From assembly GCA_033344775.1 (NCBI GenBank), contig JAWPMT010000004.1, positions 1,116,001 through 1,180,000 on the forward strand: a stretch of DNA of 64,000 nt, in the 5' to 3' direction. The position numbers and the translations under genes are program-made. The DNA comes from Cytophagales bacterium. GTDB lineage: Bacteria > Bacteroidota > Bacteroidia > Cytophagales > Cyclobacteriaceae. Positions within the stretch are counted from its first letter, which is position 1. The number at the start of each line of letters is the position of its first letter. Below the pieces are notes generated by a model. The model had not been told where the DNA came from. It saw nothing but the letters and a program-made list of their open reading frames with translations, and made no database searches. Below, one piece after another: positions 52,279 to 61,536 of the stretch.

Positions 52279-54702
52279 ATGCTGAAGACTTACTTCAATT
52301 CCATTCTCAGAAATCTTTGGAAAAACCGAATTTCTTCTTTCATCAATATCCTTGGACTGACCCTTGGACTGAGCAGTATCATGTTTTTGTTCGTGCAGGA
52401 AATGTACGAAGGGAGTTTTGATGTCGATCAACCGAAGGCCAATCAAATTTATCGGGTGAATGTGACCCAGAATTACCCCAACCGCGTAAACCGTAATGGA
52501 AACACCCAATCGATGCTAATCAAGGCTATGCGCAACGAGTTTCCGGAACTCGAAAATGTCTTTCAGGTAATCGGGCCAAACGACGCCTTGATTGGAATTG
52601 AGCCTGGAACACAATCAGAAAAAGTATTTGAGGAGAGATTCAACATGTTTTATGCGGACAGTGTCTTCCTCAAGTATTTTGATTATGATTTCATCGCAGG
52701 CAATCCCCGCACTGCAATGGATAGCAGAAATGCCATTGTGCTTTCTTCAAAGCAGGTAGAGAAATATTATCCGGATTATGTAGGTCGAGAAATTGAATTA
52801 TTGGGTGTTGAGATGGGCATTTTTGATTCACTGCGGGTATACATTTCCGGAGTAGTTGAAAATCCACCAAGTAATAGCAATCTCCCGTTTGAATTGTTAG
52901 TCTCTTCAGAAATCTACTATCAGCTCAATGAATGGGATCGGGACAATTGGGGCAACATCTCTGCAGGACTAACATTTGCAGTATTGCCAATTGGAATGGA
53001 TCCGAACACAATCGACCAGCGCTTCCCGGGTTTAGTCAAGAAGTACCGCTCAGAAGAAGATGCGGCAATCACATCCTACAGCTTGCTGAACCTGAAAAAA
53101 CTGCATACCTCCGAAGGATGGGGATTTTCCGGAAACTATACCTCCCCTAAGTCCATGTCAATCGGATTCATCGCAGTAGGGCTATTCATCATGCTATCCG
53201 CGTGTATCAACTTTATCAATTTGCAAACGGCACAAGCCATCAATAGGTCCAAAGAGGTGGGCATCCGAAAAGTAATGGGTGGCACCCGTCGGCAATTGAT
53301 CGTTCAATTCCTAATCGAGACCTTCATTCTCACTTTCATTTCATTCATCCTGGCCTTGTGGATCACAGAATTGGCACTGGATGGCTGGAATGGATTACTG
53401 TCCATTGTACGAATGAATGTCCAATTAACAGGAGCGTCTATCATTTTCGGGATCGGATTGATCTTTGTTGTCAGTCTGGTCGCTGGCATTTATCCTGCCT
53501 ATCGCTTATCCTCATTTGAGCCATCAGAATCCCTGAGAAGTGGATTTTCATTGCTCAACGAAAAGAAAAACGGTCTGGGGTTACGTCAAATTTTGGTAAT
53601 CACACAATTCGTCATCACACAAGTATTGATCATAGGTACCATCGTTATCGCGCGACAGATGAATTACTTCATCAACAAGGATCTCGGATTTCAAAAAGAA
53701 AACATCATTACTGTTACAACTTATAAGCCTTCTAGCCAGGAAGTCGACCGACTTGTTCAAGGGCTCGAGGCAATGCCAGAAGTTTCAAGTTTTTCATTGT
53801 CATCGGGTCCACCAATGGATGCAGGTCGATATTCGACTTCTTTCAGAGAAGTTGGACATGAAGACAAAGGTGACATGAGAGTCAGAAACAAATTCGTGGA
53901 TCATCGATTTCTGGAAAACTTCGATATTGAATTGGTCGCTGGCCGAAATTTTCGATCAGATGAGTACAATGACAGTATCGACGCATTCATTGTAAACGAA
54001 GCATTAATTAAGCGACTGGAAGTCAATAGCCCTGAAGAAGCTATAGGAAAGCAGATCAAATGTTATGGGGTACAAGCCCGCATTGTTGGTGTGACCAAAG
54101 ATTTCCACATTGATAAACTGGATCAGATCATCGAACCGATGGTCATGTTCCCCTGGAGAAATCAGGTTAACAATGCTAACCTTGCCGTTCATCCTGATCA
54201 GTTGGTCGCTGTTCTCCCAAAGTTGCGGGCGCTTTGGTTAGAGGTATTTCCAACCCGATCCTTCGAATTTGATACAGTCGATGATCATATGATGGACGCT
54301 TATCTCGTAGAAAATATCATGCTGAAGAGCATCAGGATCTTTGCCTTCATCGCTATCCTTATTGGCTGTCTGGGATTATATGGACTGGTTTCCTTTATGT
54401 CCAATCGTAAAGTAAAAGAAATAGGCATTAGAAAAGTGTTGGGAGCCTCATACGGTCAGATTCTCTATATTTTCTCGCGACGATTTTTTATCCTCACCTT
54501 CATTGCCTTTGTTTTTGCTGCTCCATTGGCTTACATGGGAATGGAATTCTGGTTGAGTAATTATGCCTATAGAATCCCATTAGGCTGGCAGGTTTTTTCC
54601 CTTGCCTTTCTAATTACCTTTGTTCTGACCAGTATAACTGTATCTTATATCTCCATGAGAACCGCGTTGACCAATCCGGCAGATACGTTGCAATTTGAGT
54701 AA
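52279..54702 (+). CDS. FtsX/MacB-like ABC permease without prefix domain
   Basis: 807 residues starting MLKTYFNSILRNLWKNRISS, with no prefix domain. Coupling motifs are EVGIRKVMGGTRR near 326 and EIGIRKVLGASYGQ near 713. It diverges from an NtrC-type regulator across 165 bases. This pairing of a two-component NtrC/NtrB system with a MacB-like permease occurs in other Bacteroidota (established knowledge), where it may respond to envelope stress. The tail is NPADTLQFE. Confidence 0.9.
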   Translation: MLKTYFNSILRNLWKNRISSFINILGLTLGLSSIMFLFVQEMYEGSFDVDQPKANQIYRVNVTQNYPNRVNRNGNTQSMLIKAMRNEFPELENVFQVIGPNDALIGIEPGTQSEKVFEERFNMFYADSVFLKYFDYDFIAGNPRTAMDSRNAIVLSSKQVEKYYPDYVGREIELLGVEMGIFDSLRVYISGVVENPPSNSNLPFELLVSSEIYYQLNEWDRDNWGNISAGLTFAVLPIGMDPNTIDQRFPGLVKKYRSEEDAAITSYSLLNLKKLHTSEGWGFSGNYTSPKSMSIGFIAVGLFIMLSACINFINLQTAQAINRSKEVGIRKVMGGTRRQLIVQFLIETFILTFISFILALWITELALDGWNGLLSIVRMNVQLTGASIIFGIGLIFVVSLVAGIYPAYRLSSFEPSESLRSGFSLLNEKKNGLGLRQILVITQFVITQVLIIGTIVIARQMNYFINKDLGFQKENIITVTTYKPSSQEVDRLVQGLEAMPEVSSFSLSSGPPMDAGRYSTSFREVGHEDKGDMRVRNKFVDHRFLENFDIELVAGRNFRSDEYNDSIDAFIVNEALIKRLEVNSPEEAIGKQIKCYGVQARIVGVTKDFHIDKLDQIIEPMVMFPWRNQVNNANLAVHPDQLVAVLPKLRALWLEVFPTRSFEFDTVDDHMMDAYLVENIMLKSIRIFAFIAILIGCLGLYGLVSFMSNRKVKEIGIRKVLGASYGQILYIFSRRFFILTFIAFVFAAPLAYMGMEFWLSNYAYRIPLGWQVFSLAFLITFVLTSITVSYISMRTALTNPADTLQFE

Positions 54703-54764
54703 TAGACCTTTAAATCTAGTCTATTAGGACGCCCCACCGCACCACTGGCCGTGAACCATCATTT

Positions 54765-54793
54765 CGCCATACCGCCGCTGAGCGTGTATGGCG
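54765..54793. repeat. Hairpin with 11-bp stem in an intergenic gap
   Basis: CGCCATAC and GTATGGCG (54765-54772 and 54786-54793) pair, extended inward by CGC/GCG with one bulged T. There is no T-run, so it is not a standard terminator. Nothing else is evident in the 199-base gap. Confidence 0.45.
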
Positions 54794-54901
54794 AGTTGGT
54801 GCTCCAATATTTAGGACTTCCAATCATCAAATACGACTGGACTATTGGCCAACAATGTCTTTCTGGCTTAGCTTCGCATTCAGCATAATAGAAGCGCTAA
54901 C

Positions 54902-55723
54902 ATGACCAAAAGACTTACTTATCGCATTCACGAGGACGAGGAAGAACGGGAATTGATCTATGAGGAAACCCGTGACGAGGCCGATAACCTGATCGCTTAC
55001 ATCAACTATGATGCACCTGAGCGCACAGAAGGCTACTACGAATACGATGAGCAGGGCAACATGATACTGGAGAGAGAAGTGGTCGATGGTGTAGAGGCTT
55101 CCAAAATGGTCTTCGAATACGATGAAAAAGGTAATTTGATCCACACGAAACAGTTCGTGGCAGATGAGATTTTCGAGGAAGTCATTCACGAGTACACCGA
55201 ACAAGGTGTCACCATGCAAAAAATGCGTTTTGGTGATGAAATCGAGCGGAGAAATGAGGTCAAAGATGGGAATGATTCTGTTCGGGAAATTTATGACGAA
55301 GGCGAACTGCTACAACGACAAAAGGCCAAATTTGATCCCGAAACACGTACCTACGAAGTAGCGATAGAAGACAGCAACGGAAATCCAGTCTCTACGATGA
55401 TAAGGATCGAAAACGAGGCAGGAGAGTTGATCAAGGAAGAAATCAAAAACCTCAAAGGCCAGGTACTTTCCAATCGGGAATACCAATACGATGGAGAACT
55501 GATGACTTACGAAAAGCAAGAGAATTTCCTCAAGGGCTATCATTTCGAAGTGATCAATGAATACAATGATGACAAGCAGATGATCAGCACAGAAACACGA
55601 TCACTGGCTGGTCAGATCATTGAGTTTGAAACAACGGAATACAATGAGGAGGGAAAAGCCATCGCCGCAAGAGGTGTCACCAGGTTAGGAGAAAGCTATC
55701 AGCTGGAGTATGAGTATGAGTGA
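54902..55723 (+). CDS. Acidic YD-repeat-like hypothetical protein
   Basis: 273 residues, with no signal peptide, very rich in Glu, Asp and Tyr. Short repeated units of the form YEYDEQGNMI and FEYDEKGNLI, each followed by charged strands, recall the YD/RHS-type repeats (Y-D-x-x-G-N), although the spacing is irregular and no RHS core is seen. It ends ESYQLEYEYE. It lies alone on the plus strand. Role unknown; could be a cytoplasmic repeat protein. Confidence 0.65.
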   Translation: MTKRLTYRIHEDEEERELIYEETRDEADNLIAYINYDAPERTEGYYEYDEQGNMILEREVVDGVEASKMVFEYDEKGNLIHTKQFVADEIFEEVIHEYTEQGVTMQKMRFGDEIERRNEVKDGNDSVREIYDEGELLQRQKAKFDPETRTYEVAIEDSNGNPVSTMIRIENEAGELIKEEIKNLKGQVLSNREYQYDGELMTYEKQENFLKGYHFEVINEYNDDKQMISTETRSLAGQIIEFETTEYNEEGKAIAARGVTRLGESYQLEYEYE

Positions 55724-55999
55724 TTGGCGAGCCGTCTTGATCACATGCTAGGAATTTCACGTAATCTATCTTTTAATCTTCTTGGCCATCCGGTTTTGGA
55801 GCATCGCGGAGAAATACCGCCAGGCGGCACATCAATCTGGAATGACTCTAAGATCGATAGCATCATAATGATGACAGGGATGACGTCTAAAAATCAGATT
55901 ACCTTTTTGCCAATTCCATTCACAAACTTTAACCATCCTTCTTTGCAAATCGCACAATAGGTGATTTAATTACATTAAGATTAACTACTTAGCCTTTTC

Positions 56000-58399
56000 A
56001 TGACAACTCGAATATGCAAAGCCTTGCTGGTTTTGGCTGGATTTTTTTCACTAACAGCCTACGGACAGGGACAACAAATCCTTGAAGCTTTTGAAAAATA
56101 TAGAATAGGAAACCCCACCGAAAAAGTATACCTGCATACGGATAAAGAAGTCTATGCTCCAGGAGAAACCCTCTGGTTTGCTGCTTATCTCGTCGAAGGA
56201 ACCAACCACCTACCGTCCAAATTAAGTGAAGTGGTCCATGTGGAATTGCTCAACGCTAACGATTCCCTGATTACCAAGATTTCTCTCAAAATGACTGAAG
56301 GTGTTGGTGCCGGGGATATTACATTAGGAGATACCATCCCAACCGGGGAATATTTCATCCGTGGTTATTCGTATTACCAAAGAAATTTTGATCCGGCATT
56401 CATTTTTTCAAAGTCCATTTTTCTGATCGATGCCAATGAGTCGGAAAAAGAAGAAGAAACTACTTCGACCGTGGAAGCTCATGACTTTCAGTATTTTCCC
56501 GAAGGCGGTGACCTTATCGCTGGTGTGGTAAATCAAGTGGCAATCAAGGCTACCGATGATAAAGGATTGGGTGTAAATGTTGCTGGCAGCATCGTTGACC
56601 AGGAAGGAAAGAACATTGTCGACTTCAAATCGGCTCACCTGGGCATGGGCCGTCTTTTGTTTACTCCCGAAGCAGGAAAAACGTATTCCTTCAAATACGC
56701 GATCAATGGAAATGAATACAACAAGCCCATCAAAACCACACTGGAAAAAGGAGCCAAATTGGCGGTAAGGTTGACCAATTCGGCATTCATTCTCACTGGA
56801 AATGTAATGGGTGGTTTGAACATCGAAGATTGCCTGGTCGTGGGGCATGTTCGTGGACAGGTCTATCTACTGGCCAAGTCAGAAGGAAAGGAATTTATTT
56901 ATGCCAAAGTACCGTTCAACCGCATGCCAAATGGCATCATTCATCTCACGCTGTTTTATAAAGGAGACCCGATACAAGAGCGATTGGTCTACAACGAGAA
57001 TGCTGAACTGCTTCCTAATTTGCAATTTGTTTCGTCCAACTTGCAAAGAAGACAAAAAACCAAATTGGAAATCACCCTTTTGAATCAAGATGGCAGTCCC
57101 ACGCAAGGTAAAATTTCCGCTTCCGTACTGGGTGAAAACATTCGCCCCAACCAGGTCACCATCGACAGCTATCTCAATGCGCTTTCTGACCTCAAGGGAC
57201 GAATTCAGGATCCGGGCTATTATTTCGATAAGGGCAATCCTGACCGCATGCAACATCTGGACTTACTCATGTTGACACAAGGATGGCGTCGATTTGTCTG
57301 GTCCGATTTGCTCGATGGACAGCTACCAGAAATCAACTATTTCGCTGAAAAAGGTTTTTCTATCGAAGGAAAACTTGTCGATTATTATAAAAGAAGCAAA
57401 ACCAAATCCGGAACAGTTGTATTGAGTTTTCTGGAAAACTTGCTGTTCAATGAAGAAGCTTCGGCCGATGAGTATGGAAATTTCTACTTTGATGGTTTGA
57501 CGATCAGTGACTCAGTAACCGTCATGGTACAGGCGATGCGAAAAGGAAAAAAAGACAAATCCAAGCGAGAAACCGGAACTTTTGTTCAATTGACCACTCC
57601 TGATTCACCAGACAATGAAGTGACCATGCTTACCCAATTGGAAGGGTCTTCCAATGAACAATTTGCGGAAATCATCAGCAAGGTCGAGGAGCAAACCTAC
57701 CAAACAGACAATGTCATCGAACTAGAAGGATTCACCTTCGAGGCAAATAAAATAAATACAAAGAAAGAAAACCCTTTTAGGCGTCCCAGTAAGTTGCACG
57801 GTGAGCCACAAACACGTATGGTGATGGATTCGGTCCCAGGCCTTGAGACGTACACACATGTGTTCGATATGATCACAGGCAGACTGCCAGGTGTCCAAAT
57901 ACGTGGTACAGGAGATGACCGTCAGGCATTTATCCGAGGAACACAAGCCGCTTTTATGGTAGATGGTGTGCAAACCACCAATGATTATATCTCACTGATG
58001 GACCCTCGCTCGATCGAGTTTGTGGAGGTCGTTGGTGCTATACAAGCAGCGGTGTATGGGGCTGGCGGACCAATTGTGGCTTTCTACACCCGACAGGACT
58101 ATGTAGCAGGTGCAGATGATGATCCGAGGGGTATCCAGGTATTTAGACATCCCGGCTATTACCAGGCGAGAGAATTCTATACGCCGAACTATGATGAAAT
58201 GACCACCGAAGAAGCACTGGCAAAGGACCTGAGAACCACGCAGTACTGGTCTTCGATCCGTACCATCGAAAATGGCAAAGTAACACTAGAATACACCGCA
58301 TCTGATGATCTGGGATATTTCATTCTTTATGTAGAAGGGATCACTGCTGAGGGTGAATCATTCACCGGACAATACGAATTTGAAATAGAGGATTTCTGA
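56000..58399 (+). CDS. Exported MG2-domain/TonB-plug protein, paralogue 1
   Basis: 799 residues with a signal peptide ending near AYGQG. Near 35-150 lies an alpha-2-macroglobulin MG2-like domain (KVYLHTDKEVYAPGETLWFA, GEYFIRGYSYYQRNFDPAFI). A central beta-rich part contains DRMQHLDLLMLTQGWRRFVW. Residues 610-720 form a TonB-receptor plug (VFDMITGRLPGVQIRGTG, PRSIEFVEVVG, VYGAGGPIVAFYTR) but no barrel follows. The end is a small strand-rich region (YTASDDLGYFILYVEGIT). This architecture is common in Bacteroidota, where such proteins are thought to act in the outer membrane or periplasm; function unproven. Tandem duplicate of the next gene. Confidence 0.85.
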   Translation: MTTRICKALLVLAGFFSLTAYGQGQQILEAFEKYRIGNPTEKVYLHTDKEVYAPGETLWFAAYLVEGTNHLPSKLSEVVHVELLNANDSLITKISLKMTEGVGAGDITLGDTIPTGEYFIRGYSYYQRNFDPAFIFSKSIFLIDANESEKEEETTSTVEAHDFQYFPEGGDLIAGVVNQVAIKATDDKGLGVNVAGSIVDQEGKNIVDFKSAHLGMGRLLFTPEAGKTYSFKYAINGNEYNKPIKTTLEKGAKLAVRLTNSAFILTGNVMGGLNIEDCLVVGHVRGQVYLLAKSEGKEFIYAKVPFNRMPNGIIHLTLFYKGDPIQERLVYNENAELLPNLQFVSSNLQRRQKTKLEITLLNQDGSPTQGKISASVLGENIRPNQVTIDSYLNALSDLKGRIQDPGYYFDKGNPDRMQHLDLLMLTQGWRRFVWSDLLDGQLPEINYFAEKGFSIEGKLVDYYKRSKTKSGTVVLSFLENLLFNEEASADEYGNFYFDGLTISDSVTVMVQAMRKGKKDKSKRETGTFVQLTTPDSPDNEVTMLTQLEGSSNEQFAEIISKVEEQTYQTDNVIELEGFTFEANKINTKKENPFRRPSKLHGEPQTRMVMDSVPGLETYTHVFDMITGRLPGVQIRGTGDDRQAFIRGTQAAFMVDGVQTTNDYISLMDPRSIEFVEVVGAIQAAVYGAGGPIVAFYTRQDYVAGADDDPRGIQVFRHPGYYQAREFYTPNYDEMTTEEALAKDLRTTQYWSSIRTIENGKVTLEYTASDDLGYFILYVEGITAEGESFTGQYEFEIEDF

Positions 58400-58539
58400 G
58401 TCTTTTTAGCGCGCAAATACGCTCCTCTCCAAGTCTGAATAAGGTTTAATGCATGCTCATGCGTTATAATTAACAAACTTCAGTTCTGGTTCATTGTAAG
58501 ACCAATCGAAGCTGATTTACTCTGAATTATTAAGACTAC

Positions 58540-60969
58540 TTGGACCTCATGACAACTCTTATTTCACGACTGCTGCTGCTTGCCATTGGTCTATCAAGTT
58601 TCATGGCCCATGGACAAGAAAAACAAATCCTTGAAGCTTTTGAAAAATACAGAAGTGGCAACCCAATAGAAAAAGTATATCTCCACACAGACAAAGAAGT
58701 TTATGCTCGTGGAGAGACTCTCTGGTTTGCAGCGTATCTGGTAGAAGGCACGAACCACCTCCCGTCCGATCTAAGTGAAATAGTTCATGTGGAATTACTG
58801 GACGTTAATGACGCTATATTGTCGAAAATCTCGCTTAAAATGGCCGAAGGTACTGGCGCTGGAGATATCATTTTGGGGGATACCCTTCCAGTTGGTGAGT
58901 ATTTCATTCGTGGGTATTCGCACTACCAAAGAAACTTCGATCCTGCATTTATTTTTTCAAAATCCATTTTTCTGGTCGACGCGACTGTACTTAAAGAAGA
59001 GGATCAAAAGCAAGCTTCTTCGGAGACATATGACTTTCAGTATTTCCCAGAAGGCGGTGACCTGATCGTGGGTGTAGTCAATCAAGTAGCCATCAAAGGT
59101 ACCGATGACAAAGGAATGGGTGTCGACGTTGTAGGAAGCATTGTCAATAGTAAAGGAAATCCGATCGTCGATTTCAAATCGGCGCACCATGGCATGGGCC
59201 GTCTTTTGTTTACTCCCGAAGCAGGAAAAACATATTCCTTCAAATACACGATCAATGGAAATGAATACAACAAGCCCATCAAAAGTCCATTGGAAAAAGG
59301 AGCCAAACTAGCGGTTAGGTTGACCAATTCGGCGTTCATCCTCACTGGAAATGTAATCGGTGGTTTGAACATCGAAGATTGCCTGGTCGTGGGGCACGTA
59401 CGTGGACAAGTCTACCTTCTGGCCAAGCCAGAAGGTAAGGAATTTATTTATGCCAAAGTACCCTTCAATCGCATGCCCAATGGCATCATTCACCTCACGT
59501 TGTTTTATAAAGGAGACCCTATTCAAGAGCGATTGGTCTACAACGAGAATACTGAACTGCTTCCTAAGTTGCAATTTGCTTCTTCCAACCAGCAAAGAAG
59601 GCAAAACACCAAATTGGAGATTACCCTATTAAATCAGGATGGTAGCCCTTTGGCAGGAAAAATTTCCGCTTCCGTTCTAGGTGAGAGCATCCGCCCCAAT
59701 CAAGTCACTATCAACAGCTATCTCAATGCGCTTTCTGACCTCAAGGGGCCGATACAAGATCCCGCTTATTATTTCGATAAGAATAACCCGGACCGTATGC
59801 AACATCTGGATTTGCTCATGTTGACGCAAGGATGGCGCCGATTTGTTTGGTCTGACCTACTGGATGGGCAGTTAACAGAGATTAACTACTTCGCGGAGAA
59901 AGGCTTCTCTATCGAAGGTAAATTGGTGGATTACTACAAAAGGAAAAAGTCAAAACCTGGAACAGTAGCCTTGAGTTTCATGGAGAATTTGCTCTTCAAC
60001 GAAGAGGTTGAGACAGATGCTGAAGGTAATTTTTACTTTGACGGGCTCAGCATTCAATACACAGTTACCGTAGTAGTGCAAGCAATGCGCCCCACCAAAA
60101 AAGATAAGTTAAAACGAGAAACGGGAGCATACGTGGTTATTAAACAGTCTGATTCCTTGTCCAATGAAGTCACCATGCTCACTATTCTGGACAGAAAAAG
60201 CGATGAACAATTTGCTGAAGTACTGGCAGATGTAGAAGAGTTCGTCTACAAAACTGATGATGTCATTGAGCTGGACGAATTTGTCGTCACCGCCTATCGA
60301 TCAAAAGTGGAAGACAGCAACGATCCCTTCAAAAGGCCTGGTGTGCTTTACAAAGAACCTGACAATAGGATGGTGATGGATTCTGTCGTGGGTTATGAAA
60401 ATTACACCAATGTATTTGAACTCATCAGTGGACAATTTCCAGGAGTTAGAATTACCGGTTCAGGCCTCGAAAGAAATGCATTGATCCGTGGTGGTGATCC
60501 TCTAACTTCTAAGGCTTCTTTTCTTTATGATGGAACAGAAGTAGATGCGGCTTTTATCAACAATCTGGACCCCAGACAAATTGAATTCATCGACATCATT
60601 CGTGGAAATTCTGCAGCTGTGCTTTATGGAACCCAAGGCGGTATCATCGCTATCTATTCCAAAAGGGGATTCATTCCGGAAAAGGAGGAAGATCCTCGGG
60701 GCATGATTGCATTTCGACATCCCGGCTATTACCAGGCGAGAGAATTCTATACGCCGAACTATGATGAAATGACCATCGAAGAAGCCCTCGCAAAAGACCT
60801 GAGAACTACACAATACTGGTCTTCGATTCGTACCATCGAAAATGGCAAAGTAACACTTGAATATACGGCATCTGATGATCTGGGATATTTCGTTCTTTAT
60901 GTGGAGGGAATCACGGCTGAAGGCGAATCCTTCTCTGCTCAATACGAATTTGAGATGGAAGACTTTTGA
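58540..60969 (+). CDS. Exported MG2-domain/TonB-plug protein, paralogue 2
   Basis: 809 residues, aligned with paralogue 1 over the whole length. Almost every MG2 residue and the long central region are identical or conservative; the region from about 555 to 610 and parts of the plug differ (GQFPGVRITGSG, LDPRQIEFIDIIRGN, VLYGTQGGIIAIYSKRGF). The 3' parts share a run of 57 identical bases (from 58152 and from 60719 in the two genes), suggesting recent duplication or gene conversion. It lies 140 bases after paralogue 1. Confidence 0.85.
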   Translation: MDLMTTLISRLLLLAIGLSSFMAHGQEKQILEAFEKYRSGNPIEKVYLHTDKEVYARGETLWFAAYLVEGTNHLPSDLSEIVHVELLDVNDAILSKISLKMAEGTGAGDIILGDTLPVGEYFIRGYSHYQRNFDPAFIFSKSIFLVDATVLKEEDQKQASSETYDFQYFPEGGDLIVGVVNQVAIKGTDDKGMGVDVVGSIVNSKGNPIVDFKSAHHGMGRLLFTPEAGKTYSFKYTINGNEYNKPIKSPLEKGAKLAVRLTNSAFILTGNVIGGLNIEDCLVVGHVRGQVYLLAKPEGKEFIYAKVPFNRMPNGIIHLTLFYKGDPIQERLVYNENTELLPKLQFASSNQQRRQNTKLEITLLNQDGSPLAGKISASVLGESIRPNQVTINSYLNALSDLKGPIQDPAYYFDKNNPDRMQHLDLLMLTQGWRRFVWSDLLDGQLTEINYFAEKGFSIEGKLVDYYKRKKSKPGTVALSFMENLLFNEEVETDAEGNFYFDGLSIQYTVTVVVQAMRPTKKDKLKRETGAYVVIKQSDSLSNEVTMLTILDRKSDEQFAEVLADVEEFVYKTDDVIELDEFVVTAYRSKVEDSNDPFKRPGVLYKEPDNRMVMDSVVGYENYTNVFELISGQFPGVRITGSGLERNALIRGGDPLTSKASFLYDGTEVDAAFINNLDPRQIEFIDIIRGNSAAVLYGTQGGIIAIYSKRGFIPEKEEDPRGMIAFRHPGYYQAREFYTPNYDEMTIEEALAKDLRTTQYWSSIRTIENGKVTLEYTASDDLGYFVLYVEGITAEGESFSAQYEFEMEDF

Positions 60970-61023
60970 ACTTGAGTCCTTGTGATTCGTTAGAGAGGTT
61001 GTCAATTACTCAAACCTATTCCT

Positions 61024-61464
61024 ATGAAAACCCTAACGACTCTCCTGTTTTCCATCTTAATTGTATTTACTGTTCACGCACAAACCGATCACCAACAATT
61101 GGTTGAAAGCGCCTGCCTGGATTATCTGGAAGGCTTTTATGAAGGCGACACGACGAAACTCATCAGAAGTGTTAATTCATCCTTACACAAATTCGGTTTC
61201 TGGAAAAGTAAGGAAACCGGTGAATACGAATTCGATAGCTTCATGTCCTTTGATCAAGCCAAGGCCTACGCCAATAATGTCCGTGAAAAACAGCGTTTCG
61301 CGAAAGCAGATGCACCCAAAAAAGTAGAAGTGCTGGATGTCATGAATCAGATCGCCTCTGCGAAAGTCACTGCCTGGTGGGGTACCGATTATTTGCTATT
61401 GGCAAGAAGGAATGACAAATGGATGATCGAACAAGTGATCTGGGAAGGTCCGTTAGAGAAGTAG
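61024..61464 (+). CDS. Exported lumazine-binding-like (NTF2-like) protein
   Basis: 146 residues with a signal peptide (LLFSILIVFTVHAQ). The pattern CLDYLEGFYEGDTTKLIRSV, LHKFGFWKS and VTAWWGTDYLLLARRNDKWM matches the putative-lumazine-binding branch of NTF2-like proteins. Ligand and role unknown. It follows the MG2 paralogues by 54 bases and may be part of their transcript. Confidence 0.85.
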   Translation: MKTLTTLLFSILIVFTVHAQTDHQQLVESACLDYLEGFYEGDTTKLIRSVNSSLHKFGFWKSKETGEYEFDSFMSFDQAKAYANNVREKQRFAKADAPKKVEVLDVMNQIASAKVTAWWGTDYLLLARRNDKWMIEQVIWEGPLEK

Positions 61465-61474
61465 TCTTGGGAAT

Positions 61475-61530
61475 AATTGTCACGCTTCGACAGGCCTATC
61501 TGACGACAAGGCAGGCTCAGGATGACAATT
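61475..61530. repeat. Palindromic dispersed element with 'GACAGG...GGCTCAGGATGACA'
   Basis: AATTGTCA (61475-61482) and TGACAATT (61523-61530) are inverted ends; inside are CGCTTCGACAGGCC and GGCAGGCTCAGGATGACA, parts of an interspersed motif common in Bacteroidota (known from experience, not searched here). It separates convergent genes and is a different family from the elements at 14952, 26427 and 33298. Confidence 0.6.
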
Positions 61531-61536
61531 AAATGT

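Noticed and set aside
55724-55960. 78-residue plus-strand frame after the YD-like protein
   Set aside because: Composition is not protein-like, it starts with a non-standard codon, contains the short palindrome CCGCCAGGCGG and has no family features. Treated as non-coding.
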